DNA from: Thermofilum sp. NZ13
GTDB taxonomy: Archaea; Thermoproteota; Thermoprotei; Thermofilales; Thermofilaceae
NCBI GenBank assembly: GCA_002855745.1
Contig: NDWX01000012.1
Coordinates: forward strand, 1 to 49,810
Direction of reading: 5' to 3'
Length of the DNA stretch: 49,810 nt
The notes beneath the pieces are model-generated. The model had not been told where the DNA came from. It was given only the letters and a program-made list of their open reading frames with translations, and did no database searches. This document shows, one piece after another, positions 7,228 through 17,700 of this stretch. Positions within the stretch are counted from its first letter, which is position 1, and every line of letters begins with the position of its first letter. The translations under genes were made by a program, and so were the position numbers.

Positions 7228-10200
7228 TTGAGCAGCGAGCCCAGCTATGAGGAGCTGGTGGGGCGCGCTGCCAACCGGGTTGGAGAGCTATTCAAGGAGA
7301 AAGGTGTAAGCGTCGCGGTTCTCGCTGGTCCCGGCTCCTCCCGACTAGAAGTAGCGAGAAGGATTCCGGGGTCGGTAGTCGTGAGCTACAAGCTCTCAGA
7401 GCCCCTGAAGGAGCTACAGGAGGAGGATCGCGCCGAGCTTTTGAGGTTTGAGGGCGCGGAGCCTTTCGCGGACGGCATGACCCTGGCCGGGTATGTGAGG
7501 AAGAAAAGCCCCGCGAGGGTGATCGTGGTCCCGGAGAGCACCATCGAGGCGATCAGGGTTTACCGCTCGCTAAGCGAGAGGCTCGGAAAGGGTAGCGTCG
7601 CCTTAGTCTTCACGCCCGGGGTCCACAAGGAGGAGTTTGAGAGGAGGGGCGCCGAGCAGCCCGGGGAGGCGGAGGTAAACTACACCCCAGCGTTCAATGC
7701 CTTCAAAGTGATGCCCGAGGGCGGAAAAAGCGGGGTCTCGCTCAAGCTCCTCCAGCACCACGGGACAGGGGAGTGGGAGGAGCTGAGGAGGGGCGCCGAG
7801 GCCCTGAGAAGGCTGAGCCCCGGCAGCCTAGGCCTGCGTGGCGCGCTGGTAAATGCGGGCAGGAGGGCGCTTTCCTCGCTGGGCGAGAGGCTGGCCGAGG
7901 AGCTGTACGCCGCGGTGGGCGGTGCTGTGGTCGCTTCCGCGCTCGAAGCGCTAGCTTCGCCGCAGAGCTCGCTCGCGGTCGTGGCCAAAGTGATTGGTTA
8001 CAGCTTCCCCCCGGGGCTCCTCCTCGAGATCGCTAGGGGGCTGATCGGTGTAGTCAGGGGTGAGCCCGAGAAGGAGCACGTCAAGCAGTTGGCGGAGCTC
8101 GTCCAGGCAGCCATCATCGCGGCGGAGTTCGTGAGCGACGAGAGGCTCGAGGGGGTGGCGGACGAGGTTGCCAGCCAGTGGGGCCTAAGCCTCCGGGAGT
8201 TCCGCAAGCTCGTCGAGAACCTCCGCAAGCTGGCCACGCAGGAGGTAGCAACGGAGGACGAGCTCAGAAAGCTCAGGGAGGAGGTTGGAGGAGACCTCAA
8301 GGCACTCGAGCAGAGGCTCAAAGAGCTCTTCGAGCAAAGGATCGACCAGCTCGAGAAGGGGCTCGAGGACAGGCTGGGACAGCTCGAAGAGAGGGTCGAG
8401 GAGCTCGAGAAGAGGGTCGGCAGGATCGAGGATCAGCTCAGGCCTCTCCGAGCCCTAACGGGGGTGTATCAGGAGCCCGGGGACTTGGGCTTCGACCTCG
8501 AGCGGGGGAAATTCTGGGTCGGGAAAGAGTACGACCTCGTCACCTCCGGCCGGTTCATGGAGCACGCAGGCAAGCTGCTCGAAGCCCTTGAGCGCGGGGA
8601 GCTCGTGGTGGTCACGGGGCCTAGGGGCGTGGGCAAGTCGGTGCTGACCAGGTACGCGCTCGCGAGGCTCCTCCAGAGCGGCCACTGGAGAGTATACAGG
8701 GCGAAGACGCTCGACGAGGAGAGTGCGGCTGAGATGGCCGATAGCCTGGCCAGAGTCGCGGACAACTCGCCCTGGAGGCTGGCCGTGCTCTACGACCCCT
8801 CGGCGCCGCTCTTCTACGAGCCGGGCTACGAGCTCCCGCCGCCGCCCGGTGTGGGCCCCACGGTCTGGGCGCTGGCGAGGCTCCACAGAGTACAGGGTGG
8901 CAGGGTGCCCGTGGTGGTCGTGCTACCCGACGACCTCTACGAGCAGGTGAAGGATAGGCTCAAGGGGGCCTACGTGCTCAGGGTCGACCTCAGGCAGGAG
9001 GACTTCCTAACCGACATAGTACGCGCCTACAGCGGGGAGGTTTGTAGCGAGGAGGTGTACGAGAGAATCGCCAGGGAGGTCACGAGGTATGAGGGCGACT
9101 ACACGCTCGTGGCTAGGTACGCCGGCGAGTGGCTATCCGAGGCAGGGGAGTGCAACGAGAAAGCTGTGCGGGAAGCGCTCGAGGCAGGGGTTTGGAGCGC
9201 TGAAGCCTTCATAGCCCTCTTCATCTACAAGGCCGTGTTCAGGGGCAAACTCGCCATCTTCCAGAAGATGGCTGTGCCCTTCATAGCCCGCGCGAAGCTG
9301 GGCCCGTTGCCGCTGAAGTGGCTGGAGCGCTTTCCCGTTCTGAAAAGAGGGGCTTACGGGGGCTACGTGGTCAAGTGCCTATTAGACCCGCTCGAGCACT
9401 TGACGGACGGGAAGAAGGAGTTCATCAAGGAGTGGCTCTCCCAGCCGAAGGAGGACGTCGTCGAGGGCGTGATCAGGGGCATAGCCAAGGGCACGCTATC
9501 CAGGAGGCTCCAGAGGCTGGCGGAGAAGGGGCTGGTTAGCCCAAGCGCCGTAGAGGTTGCGAGGGGGATGGAGGAGAGAGTGAGGCTGGTTTTGGAGAGG
9601 CTGAGGAGCGCGAGATTCGACGGCGAGTGCAGAGGGGAACAACCCGTCGAAGTGTTCTTCAAGGCACTGGCTAGCGATCCGGAGCTCAGAGAGCTCGCGG
9701 AGGAAAACAGCTACCACTTCGCAGCCCTAGTGGGCCTAGCTCACACAGTATACTCGGCGGAGTCCCTCCTAGGTGAGGCCGGCTTCCCTGAGGGTCTAAA
9801 GGGGTGGCTCACCGTCGGGGACGAGATGCCACGATCGGCCAGGTGGTTCCTGGTCGAGACCGCCCCCGCTTTCAGGCTCGCCGTTAACCCCTGCCAAGTC
9901 TTGAAGAGCGTTCACCAGCGAGCCGAGGAGGAAAAGGGGGACAATTTCATCTCACTGTTGGCGGCTCTCGGCGCGCTGGCAGCCTCGGGAGGGGAGCTTG
10001 AGGGGTGCTTGGACGAGGCGGCCACCGTGGCGAGGCTTGTACTCGACAAGATATCGCTGTGGTTGGAGAGACCTGTCTTGACTCGCCTGTCGGAAGCCCT
10101 CAAGAAGCTTGTGGGGAAGCTTATGGAGGAGGGTCGTTTGCTCGAGGCAGTAGACATAGCGTACAAAGCGTCGAAGCGTGAGCCTAGGCTGGCCTCCGAT

Positions 10201-11559
10201 CTCCTGCAGACCGTGGAGCAGAGGGCTGGGGGCTTGGACAGGCTCAACCCGCTCGCGCGCACGCTCTACGAGAACACAGACTACCTCGCTCGAAAGACAC
10301 GAGGTGAGTGGCTCGTGGAGTGGGCTAGGAGGGTTGAAGCCTTCCTGAAGGGGCTGGAGGAGGACGTGGTGGGCCTTTACGCGAGGGCCCTTCTGGGAGC
10401 AAGGCTGGCGAGTGCCTTCACTAGGATAAGCTCCGCCGGGAAGGCCCGCGAGTGGGCTGGGGAAGCACGCAGAGCCCTCGAGCAGCTGGAGCGGCTCGAC
10501 AGGAGCGAGCTTGCAAAGGGTTTGGAGCGGCTCCTGAGGGTTTGGTATCCCCTCATAGAGCCGGGGGAGGCCGCCGAGAGGTTGCTGGAGAATTTGAAGC
10601 TTGCTGTGCTTAGCGAGGGGGCTCTCATCGAGCTGTTGGTCGACGCTGAGGAGGCGCTGAGGCTCGCGGATGAGCTTCACGTAATCGCCGAGAAGCTAGG
10701 GCTTCTAAGGCTTGTGGAGTCGCACTCGTTCCGCGCCAGGGCGATGCTACTTGCCGGCCGAAAGAGGGAGGACGTCATTGGGGAGATCAGGGAGAGCTGG
10801 GAGCTCGCGCACAGTTGGGGCTTCATCGGCCTCTCCGAGGATATTGTTGAAGCGATCACAGCGGAGTACGTGGCGTCTTTCCTCCTGGAGGGCAAGCCCC
10901 GGGAGGCGCTCGAACAGTACCGGGAGTACGGCTTCCTCATCCGGAATCCTAGGGTCCGCGCCGCGCTTTTAGCCCTCATGCTGGCCTGCGGCGCCGAGGA
11001 GATGAGAGAAGACATGGGAAAAGTGAGGAGGAGGTTCGAGGAGTACAGGAGCAGAGCCCTAGCGTATAGCGCCCTCAGACCCCTGGCTGTTGCCTACCTA
11101 GCCAAACCCCTGGCTGTTCTCTACGAAGAAATTGAGGAGGAAGAGGCTTGGGACAGTCTAGGGCCTTTAGAGTGGGTACCCTTCGCGGACATCTTGGGGA
11201 TAGCTAGGGAAGGCAACGTGGGTCAGTTGCTATGGCTGCTCGAGGAGCCACTTGGACTTGGCGAGCTGGTTCGCAAGCTTGAGCCCCACCTAGAGGGGCT
11301 TTCGGCGCTAGACGTCCTCGAGGTGGTATCCGCTCTGGTAAGTAGCAGAGTAACCTTCGTCGAGGTGGTGCACCAGGCGTGCGTGGAGGGGAGAGCTGGC
11401 CTAGCTAAGGTGCTCGCCAAGCTCTGGCAGGAGGAGTTGGAAGGGAGGGGCCTCACCCTTGCTGCGAGGCTTTGGGGCGAGCTCGCTGAGTCGCTGGAAG
11501 GCGGCTGCGGCGAGGAGTTCAGGGAAGCGCTGGTCAGGCTGTTCTACCTCTACGTGTAG
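7228..11559 (+). CDS. Giant STAND-like P-loop ATPase with coiled coil and helical repeats
   Basis: 1443 aa. Residues ~1-130 are an alpha/beta domain with a Walker-A-like loop lacking Lys (LAGPGSSRLE). Residues ~150-340 are helical. A long heptad coiled coil follows at ~342-410 (ERVEELEKRVGRIEDQ). Next is a P-loop NTPase with Walker A GPRGVGKS at 464-471 and a hydrophobic strand ending VVVVLPDD as probable Walker B. The last ~800 residues are helical, TPR-like pairs. This order (sensor repeats after a NOD-type ATPase after an effector or oligomerisation domain) is that of STAND signalling proteins, several of which act in antiviral defence. No nuclease, TIR or protease motif was seen at the N-terminus, so the effector is unknown. 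Confidence 0.65.
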   Translation: MSSEPSYEELVGRAANRVGELFKEKGVSVAVLAGPGSSRLEVARRIPGSVVVSYKLSEPLKELQEEDRAELLRFEGAEPFADGMTLAGYVRKKSPARVIVVPESTIEAIRVYRSLSERLGKGSVALVFTPGVHKEEFERRGAEQPGEAEVNYTPAFNAFKVMPEGGKSGVSLKLLQHHGTGEWEELRRGAEALRRLSPGSLGLRGALVNAGRRALSSLGERLAEELYAAVGGAVVASALEALASPQSSLAVVAKVIGYSFPPGLLLEIARGLIGVVRGEPEKEHVKQLAELVQAAIIAAEFVSDERLEGVADEVASQWGLSLREFRKLVENLRKLATQEVATEDELRKLREEVGGDLKALEQRLKELFEQRIDQLEKGLEDRLGQLEERVEELEKRVGRIEDQLRPLRALTGVYQEPGDLGFDLERGKFWVGKEYDLVTSGRFMEHAGKLLEALERGELVVVTGPRGVGKSVLTRYALARLLQSGHWRVYRAKTLDEESAAEMADSLARVADNSPWRLAVLYDPSAPLFYEPGYELPPPPGVGPTVWALARLHRVQGGRVPVVVVLPDDLYEQVKDRLKGAYVLRVDLRQEDFLTDIVRAYSGEVCSEEVYERIAREVTRYEGDYTLVARYAGEWLSEAGECNEKAVREALEAGVWSAEAFIALFIYKAVFRGKLAIFQKMAVPFIARAKLGPLPLKWLERFPVLKRGAYGGYVVKCLLDPLEHLTDGKKEFIKEWLSQPKEDVVEGVIRGIAKGTLSRRLQRLAEKGLVSPSAVEVARGMEERVRLVLERLRSARFDGECRGEQPVEVFFKALASDPELRELAEENSYHFAALVGLAHTVYSAESLLGEAGFPEGLKGWLTVGDEMPRSARWFLVETAPAFRLAVNPCQVLKSVHQRAEEEKGDNFISLLAALGALAASGGELEGCLDEAATVARLVLDKISLWLERPVLTRLSEALKKLVGKLMEEGRLLEAVDIAYKASKREPRLASDLLQTVEQRAGGLDRLNPLARTLYENTDYLARKTRGEWLVEWARRVEAFLKGLEEDVVGLYARALLGARLASAFTRISSAGKAREWAGEARRALEQLERLDRSELAKGLERLLRVWYPLIEPGEAAERLLENLKLAVLSEGALIELLVDAEEALRLADELHVIAEKLGLLRLVESHSFRARAMLLAGRKREDVIGEIRESWELAHSWGFIGLSEDIVEAITAEYVASFLLEGKPREALEQYREYGFLIRNPRVRAALLALMLACGAEEMREDMGKVRRRFEEYRSRALAYSALRPLAVAYLAKPLAVLYEEIEEEEAWDSLGPLEWVPFADILGIAREGNVGQLLWLLEEPLGLGELVRKLEPHLEGLSALDVLEVVSALVSSRVTFVEVVHQACVEGRAGLAKVLAKLWQEELEGRGLTLAARLWGELAESLEGGCGEEFREALVRLFYLYV

Positions 11560-11719
11560 CGGCTCATTAATACCTGCGCTCTACAGGAGTTCATGGAAGT
11601 CGACTGACCACGCGGGCCGGACTGCTTAGGTTGTATTACTCGAATCCGGAAGCATAGCTCGAGCCCATGGGTGGGGTGCGACGGTCAGGTTTAATTGGTG
11701 GAGTCGCGCTATTCCCCTT
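11560..11719. other. Short intergenic spacer
   Basis: Nothing coding. An AT-rich GTTTAATT at ~11689-11696 is the likely promoter of the gene starting at 11720. Confidence 0.3.
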
Positions 11720-12046
11720 GTGCCTGGCCGCGCTTTCCTCTACGTGGGCGACGTGTTCAAGCCGCTACAGCTCAGCCTTGATGAGTTCCTGGAGGCCTGG
11801 GAGGGGGACAAGATGGCTCTCTTCGAGCTGGTGAGGGGTGAGGTTGAAAGGGAGCTCGGGGAGGTGAGGGGTGTGAGGCTGCTGGGCGCGTTCCTCGAGC
11901 CCTCGTCGATGACGGCGGTGGTGGAGTACCTGGTGGAGCTCGCCCGGGGCGGGGAGGCCAGCGTGAAGCTCGTGCACGCCGAAGACCCGGGGAGAGCGCT
12001 GATGGAGTACTACAGGGCCGAGAGGGAGGGCAGGCTCGCAAGGTAA
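11720..12046 (+). CDS. Hypothetical small protein
   Basis: 108 aa, acidic and mostly helical, with short strands at the start (AFLYVGDVFKPLQ) and near residue 80 (ASVKLVHAEDPG). No family recognised. The GTG start is ~28 bp after an AT-rich promoter-like box. It is convergent with the 489-aa gene at 12163. Confidence 0.5.
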   Translation: MPGRAFLYVGDVFKPLQLSLDEFLEAWEGDKMALFELVRGEVERELGEVRGVRLLGAFLEPSSMTAVVEYLVELARGGEASVKLVHAEDPGRALMEYYRAEREGRLAR

Positions 12047-12162
12047 ACGAGCAGCGGTTCACGCTACCGGCTCTCCGCGGCTCAACGGCCCAGCTTTCGG
12101 AGCAGAGCCGCCAGCGAGGTGCCTTCTGCTACGCGCTACTGGCTGACCCCCCTTATCCTTGG

Positions 12163-13632
12163 CTAGCTCGGCGACATAGTACTCCTCGATGGGGCCTCCT
12201 TGCCCCCAAAGAGGCTACGGATCTCCTCGAGGCGCTCGGTAACTGCTCTGATGCAGTTTTGTGACGCGGACCAGAAGCACTTATCGTAAACATCCCGGAG
12301 CATCCCACCCTCGTCTAGGGCGTGCCTTTCTGTCAGCAGGTCACGTAAAGCATACCCTAGTGCCCCGGCCATCAGGACGTTGGATACACTTAGCTCGTCG
12401 TCCTTCATCGAGATCTCGGACGCTGTGGCATGATGCGAGTCGAGCCGTCTGAGGACAGCTTCCAGACCGGCGCGGATCTCACGGTGCTCGTCGGGCAACG
12501 GTATCGTCGCTTTAACTGAGATGACACTCGGCAAAACATACTCGTCTGTCATGCCGATCACTTCCTTGAAGACCATGAAGCACCCATAAAGGAGACCGGC
12601 CAGCGCCGCCAGCTCGGGGTGCTCCTCTACGTGCTCAAACTCTTTGGCTAGGGCCTCCATAACGCTATGCTTCAGGGACTGTCCGGCGTCCGAGATGACC
12701 TTAAATACAATCTCTGACAAATTTTTCCCGTTCAGCGACAAGGCACCGTCCCGCACGTCGGCCTCTATCTGCAACAGAACGGCGAACACACGAGTGCTCA
12801 TGAAGGCCACGTGGCCGGGCATGTGTGTTGCCAGAGTCTCTACATCGGACTCTACCCTCTTGAAGTCCGGCTTATGGCTGCTGAAGGCCGCCCTCACCGC
12901 TGCCTCCTTGAAGACCTCGTCAAACTCGACGACCTCCAGCGTTTTTTCGGCGAAGTTCCGCGGGATCATGCTACGGTCGTTTATGAACACCAGTACCGGG
13001 ACGTGCTTGCTGCTCGCGAAGGCGTCGAGGGCGCGCAGCAGGCTGCGCACGACCACGCTCTCGTCGCCGGCGCCAGCCGTTGTAACGAAGATCACGATGG
13101 GCTTCTTCGCGCTCTTTCCGAACTTACTGGAGAGCTTTTCTTGGATCAGCACCTCTAAGCGTGACTCGTCAGGGCCCACTGCCTCCTTCCTTCGAGAGCC
13201 CCCGACCCCGACGCTGAGGCCGCTGGGGGTCCCGACGTTCAGCCCGACGCTTGTCTGCGAGTTGAAGAAAACCTGGATCAGATCAGCGTGAAACGTAACC
13301 TCGGCGGATCTCACTACCTTGACGAAGTCGCCAAGATCGTGCGTATGGGCGAGGCTCGCTAGGAAGCGGAGATCCGGGTTGTAGATCAGCTGAGGGGGTG
13401 TGGGGTTGAGTCCAGCAGATGTGAGCATGACCGCTCTCCGCCCTAGTTCGACATGGAAGTCGTAACTCTCAACCCATCGCATATTTATCTCATCGGACAG
13501 CAACTCCTTTAGGTACGCGAGCGCGTCGCGGAAGATATCGAACGTGCCTGGTTGCATGTAGAAAATATGCAAGCCGGGTTTATCCGCTAATATCGCAAAC
13601 AGGTTCGCGTTGAGCTTCACTACTTGAAACAC
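12163..13632 (-). CDS. Unrecognised 489-aa protein, degenerate P-loop-like core
   Basis: The frame is complete from ATG 13632, with an AT-rich promoter region upstream (ATATACATT and TATTAATATG). Residues ~175-260 show strand-loop-helix then strand (PIVIFVTTAGAGDES, then VPVLVFIND). This resembles a P-loop ATPase core whose Walker A Lys is lost. The middle is helical. The final ~14 codons are suspicious. The DNA at 12164-12204 is nearly identical to the 3' end of the gene at 14231-14524 but is read in another frame here, so the original C-terminus may have been replaced by recombination. A fragment of a second copy of its 5' end lies at 13680-13720. Function unknown. Confidence 0.5.
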   Translation of the reverse strand: MFQVVKLNANLFAILADKPGLHIFYMQPGTFDIFRDALAYLKELLSDEINMRWVESYDFHVELGRRAVMLTSAGLNPTPPQLIYNPDLRFLASLAHTHDLGDFVKVVRSAEVTFHADLIQVFFNSQTSVGLNVGTPSGLSVGVGGSRRKEAVGPDESRLEVLIQEKLSSKFGKSAKKPIVIFVTTAGAGDESVVVRSLLRALDAFASSKHVPVLVFINDRSMIPRNFAEKTLEVVEFDEVFKEAAVRAAFSSHKPDFKRVESDVETLATHMPGHVAFMSTRVFAVLLQIEADVRDGALSLNGKNLSEIVFKVISDAGQSLKHSVMEALAKEFEHVEEHPELAALAGLLYGCFMVFKEVIGMTDEYVLPSVISVKATIPLPDEHREIRAGLEAVLRRLDSHHATASEISMKDDELSVSNVLMAGALGYALRDLLTERHALDEGGMLRDVYDKCFWSASQNCIRAVTERLEEIRSLFGGKEAPSRSTMSPS

Positions 13633-14230
13633 GAAATATACATTCCACTACAGTATTAATATGTATCTCCGCTGTCAAATGCGCGCGATTGCATGCAGAA
13701 AATGCGCAAGCCGGGCACAGTGGGCTCTATTGCCCATTGTAGAGCTACCTTGACCTCGTACGGGACGGGACGTTCTCATCTACTCCCTCCACACCACGTA
13801 CACCTTCACCGGCATAACCCGGTCTCCATCAGCGCGACAAGATCGGTGAGCCTCCTGGTAGCCTGCCCGACGTAGCTCAAGCCGCGTTCTTATACCTCAA
13901 CAGGCCCGATGCCATGCCGAGCTCTAAGACGGCACCTCAGAGAACCTCCTAAGACTGGTGACCGAGCAACAGGCCGGCTCAAGGACGCGGACTTGCCAGA
14001 TTCTAGCCTTATTATCTTGACCTCCCGTCAGTTGCACAGCAACCGAGCAGACGCATGCCCCTCGAACGCATCGTAGATGACCCTCATAAGGCTTGTCTTG
14101 GGAGCCGCTGGGATCCTAGGAGGTCGCGCCACGGTTACGCGCCTTATCAGCCTGTACCCTACCACTTCGGTCGTCGCCACCGCCAAGTGGATCGTTAGAC
14201 TACTTAAAAATGAACGCGTATCACTCTGCG
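13633..14230. other. 600-bp decayed intergenic region
   Basis: No intact gene. 13680-13720 repeats the coding DNA at 13545-13580 (the N-terminal PGLHIFYMQ region of the 489-aa gene) and is a remnant of a second copy. A leftward fragment around 13800-13900 reads SYVGQATRRLTDLVALMETG before a stop. A short rightward frame at 14077-14283 has no supporting promoter. It looks like a graveyard of a partial segmental duplication. Confidence 0.45.
13680..13720 (-). pseudogene. Remnant of a second copy of the 489-aa gene's 5' end
   Basis: Read leftward it encodes PGLRIFCMQ, matching PGLHIFYMQ of the intact gene (13545-13580). The flanks are non-coding. Confidence 0.6.
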
Positions 14231-14524
14231 CTAGCGGCCGGCACCTTCCTCGATTAGCTCGGCGACGTAGTACTCCTCGATGAGGCCTCCGTGCTCCCAG
14301 ATGGCAGCGGCTAGGAGCAGCCTGCCACGGTGCCTCACCACCTTCACCACGAGGCCCTCGTAGGGGTCTGGCTCCGGTAGCACTATTGCGTCTCCGGTCT
14401 CCTCGTACTCGCCCAGCCCACTCAGCCTCCCGGGGTCGAGCACGCGGACCTGCCTCTCAACAGCCCTCCTCACCTCCCCGCCCAGCCTCACGCCGGGGTC
14501 GGGGAACCACCTCACCCTCAGCAT
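14231..14524 (-). CDS. Small hypothetical protein
   Basis: 97 aa from the ATG at 14524. The frame is open further upstream, but a TATA element (CTTATAAG, ~14555-14562 on this strand) predicts transcription starting near 14530, so the upstream part is non-coding. The protein alternates strands and turns (VLPEPDPYEGLVVKVV, GRLLLAAAIW) and ends in an acidic stretch (GGLIEEYYVAELIEEG). The DNA for that acidic end is duplicated at 12164-12204. A small beta-rich domain is all that can be said. Confidence 0.5.
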   Translation of the reverse strand: MLRVRWFPDPGVRLGGEVRRAVERQVRVLDPGRLSGLGEYEETGDAIVLPEPDPYEGLVVKVVRHRGRLLLAAAIWEHGGLIEEYYVAELIEEGAGR

Positions 14525-14752
14525 CTCAAGCCCACCACACACATCCAGCCGCAGCCTTATAAGGTTGCTACAGGGGCTCAGGGGGTCACAGCTTCCGCAG
14601 GGGGCCACGCGTATGCCGTGGACTCCTCCGCGGAAAAACGGCTTTAGCGATGCACTTTGCTCCGCACAGCACGAAGGAGTATAGTGGGGGTATTGTGCCC
14701 GAGCACCGCGGCTACCCTTTTCCGTTACTGCTCGATTTGGAAGCCCCGCGCT

Positions 14753-17700
14753 CTAGAGCCACTTGTCTAATGGCATGTCTGCAGAGCCACCTGAGGGTGA
14801 CCTCCGCCTGTCTCCCCGTTGCCTCCCGATGTCGAGCGAGACCTCAGCGCCCGGCCTCGCAGGCCCCCTAGCGCCCTTGACCCTCCTCTCCATCATCTCC
14901 CAGGCGTAGTCCCAGAGCTGTTCGGCGTCGACGCCGAGGCCCAGAATGCCAGCTACCAGCCTGTCGATCTCCTGGAAGTGGGGCTTGAGCATTGCGACGG
15001 CCTCGAGCGCGCTTTTCCTCTTCCCCTTACTCCGGCACGGATCTCCCTCCTCTTCCTCCTCGGCTTGGGCGCCGACGAGGGCTGTCCTGGCGGCCTCTTC
15101 GAGAGAGTCGAACGCTTTGGCCAAGGCCTCGACATCCGCGCGGTCGAGGCCCTTGACGTTGAGCACGGGCATGCGCCTCAAGACGTTCACCTCGAGGCCC
15201 AGCGGCCCCTTCGGCACGTACCTGGCATTCTGCTCGAGCCAGAGCCACACGAACGTCGAGTTGAGGTAAGCGAGGAGAGCCTTCAGCTCCGTCTCGCCGA
15301 GCTCGACGTCTCTGGGCGCGATAGCACTGGACAGGTAAGGCCTCTCCTTGATGAAGTCGCTGGGGTCGACAGTTAGGTAGCCCGCCTTAACCTTGACCTT
15401 CGGGATGAGCGCGATGATGGCATCATAAGTCACCACGGGGAAGTCGACGTAGAAGAAGCGCGGGTGGTACCTAGGCTGGCGCACTGCCATCAGAGGCGTG
15501 GGCAGGTAGCCTCCCAGGTCGTACCAGCCCTTGAAGACCTTCGGGTTTCCCGCCCTAGCCCTGCACGCCTCGGCCTCGCTGCAGACCTCGCCGCCGCCCC
15601 GCGTGCCTCTGATCTTCGTCCTGCACTCTGTCTCGCCCCACCTGATGTACTCCCGAACTTGTGGCGGCAGTTTGCCCACGGCCTCGTGGCAGACGAAGAT
15701 GTACGCGTCCGATCCGCAGTCCCTCAGCGACTCCCAGTCCGCCCTTGTGAACGTGAACGTGGGAACGTTCTGAGACCTGGTGATCGCAGGCGCAAGATAG
15801 GGCTCTGCAGCTGCGTTGAAGCCAGGAGCCCTGCTTTCCCACTCATCTATCTTCTCAGTGCTAAAGTAGAAGAACTCCTTAGCGCCGAGGTTCCTGACAC
15901 CCCTTACTATACCCCAGCTTGCCAAACACAAGTAGAGCGCATTTCCGTAACTTGGCTCAAACCACTCTCCGAGAGCAGTCACGAGCTGGTGCTTCTCGAG
16001 CTTGCTGAGTAACTCTTCCACGCCTGTGAAGAAGAGGCTTATCCACTTCTTATCCTTTGGCACATCGCCCTGCCTGATCTGGGTGAACTGCACGCCGTAC
16101 TCTTCTGCGCAACGAGTCAGGGCGCGCGCATCGAGAGAGCCGTCGCTCCCGATGGCGTCCTCGACACACCGCAACACCTCGTCTAGGAGCTTCCCGGCCT
16201 TGAGGGGGTCCAGCTCCTCGCCGCCCTTCAGTCTGGGCGGTATCCTCACAAAGGTGATAACGTTGTTGTCACGCGCCTCGCCGTCGGGCTCCTTCTCGGC
16301 GAGCAGTATGACCGTCGAGATCGTCGCCTCGAAGAGCCTGAAGGACAGGTCGATCAGCGCCCTCACCCTGAAGTTGTCCAGGAGGAATCTGCCGAAGCCC
16401 ACGCCGTAGTCTGTCTGTAGCCACGCGTTGGATATTATCAAGCCCAGTCGCCCGCCCCTCGTTAGGAGGTTCTTGCAGGCGTGCATCACCCAGTATACGT
16501 ATATCCCTGGCTCTCTTCCCCGTGCGGTGTCGGCCCTCAGGTCGTACGCGTCGAGCTCGTCCCCTAGCTCCCTGAGTATCAAGTCCTGCGTCGTGCCGGG
16601 TATCTCCACCCACCGCGTGTAGGGGGGGTTGCCCACGACGGCTTCGAAGTGGTCTGGAAGCCTGAGCTCGCCGAGGGAGCTACGCTTCAGTGAGAAGAAG
16701 TCCCTCGTCTCCAGGTTCAGCCTAGATATGGGGCAGCGGGGCTCCATGAGCATCAGGTGCACGCCGGTCAGCTGGGTTGCGAATGCGTTAACGTCGACGC
16801 CGTAGAGCTGATCCAGCACGCCCTGGTGCTCGTTGAAACGCTCCGTGCAGGAGGGGTACTGGCCAGCGGAGTAGTCCTTGCCGTACTTCAGGAGCAGGAG
16901 CCTCTTGTAGGCCTCGATGAGGAAAGTGCCTGAGCCGCAGCCGGCGTCCAGAACCTTGTCCTCCCCAGACCGGATGGCCCACCGCGCGATGAGCCTCGCG
17001 ACGGCCGGCGGGGTGTAGAACTCGCCCAGCTGGTGCCTCTCCCCGGGGGGCAAGAGCCCCTCGAAGACGTAGCCTATCACGCCCGGGAGGTGCCTCAGCT
17101 CCGGTTTGAGGCCATCGACCAGCTCAATAATCTTGTTTACTTTCTCGACGGCTTCCAGACCCCCTAGGACAACCTCGTCGAAGGGTCCGGCGTTGAACAG
17201 GGGTGAGAAGTCCTTCATGCCGAGCTTCTCCTCGAGCTCTGATGAAGCCTGCTTGAATGTGGAGTTCAGAAGCTCTACGAGGTCGTCCGGCTTTTCCACG
17301 GTGTGCTCCTTGCCCCCAATCGTGACGCTCGCTCCGATGCCCACAGGCCTTAACGGGGGGATGACGTCGCCGTAGTGGAGCTCGAGAACCTTGTAGGCGA
17401 GCACCTTGTTCGCCAGGGCGTAGGCCATCATCCTGGCGAGGTTCTCGAAGGAGAGGATACCCCTCACACGCGTCGCCTTCAGCAACTCGACGGTCTGCAT
17501 GCCCAGCCTTCTGGCTTGCTCGACCCTACCAGCTTCCTCGTACAGCTCGAGCAGGGTCATCCCCGAGACGGCGCGGAGGGCCCTGAAGGCGTCCCCGTCC
17601 TCCGCTAGGCGCCTCCTCAAAGCGCCCTCGAGAATCTCCCTTATGGCTTCGCGCTGCCTCTCTCTTAGGGAGGGCGGGAGCACCAGCGACAGGATGCCCC

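Noticed and set aside
12163-13632. Active P-loop ATPase in the 489-aa protein
   Set aside because: The loop reads TTAGAGDES and lacks the Lys-Ser/Thr of Walker A, so ATP hydrolysis cannot be claimed.
14077-14283. Short rightward hydrophobic frame as a gene
   Set aside because: No promoter, no recognisable fold, and it ends inside the 97-aa gene on the other strand.
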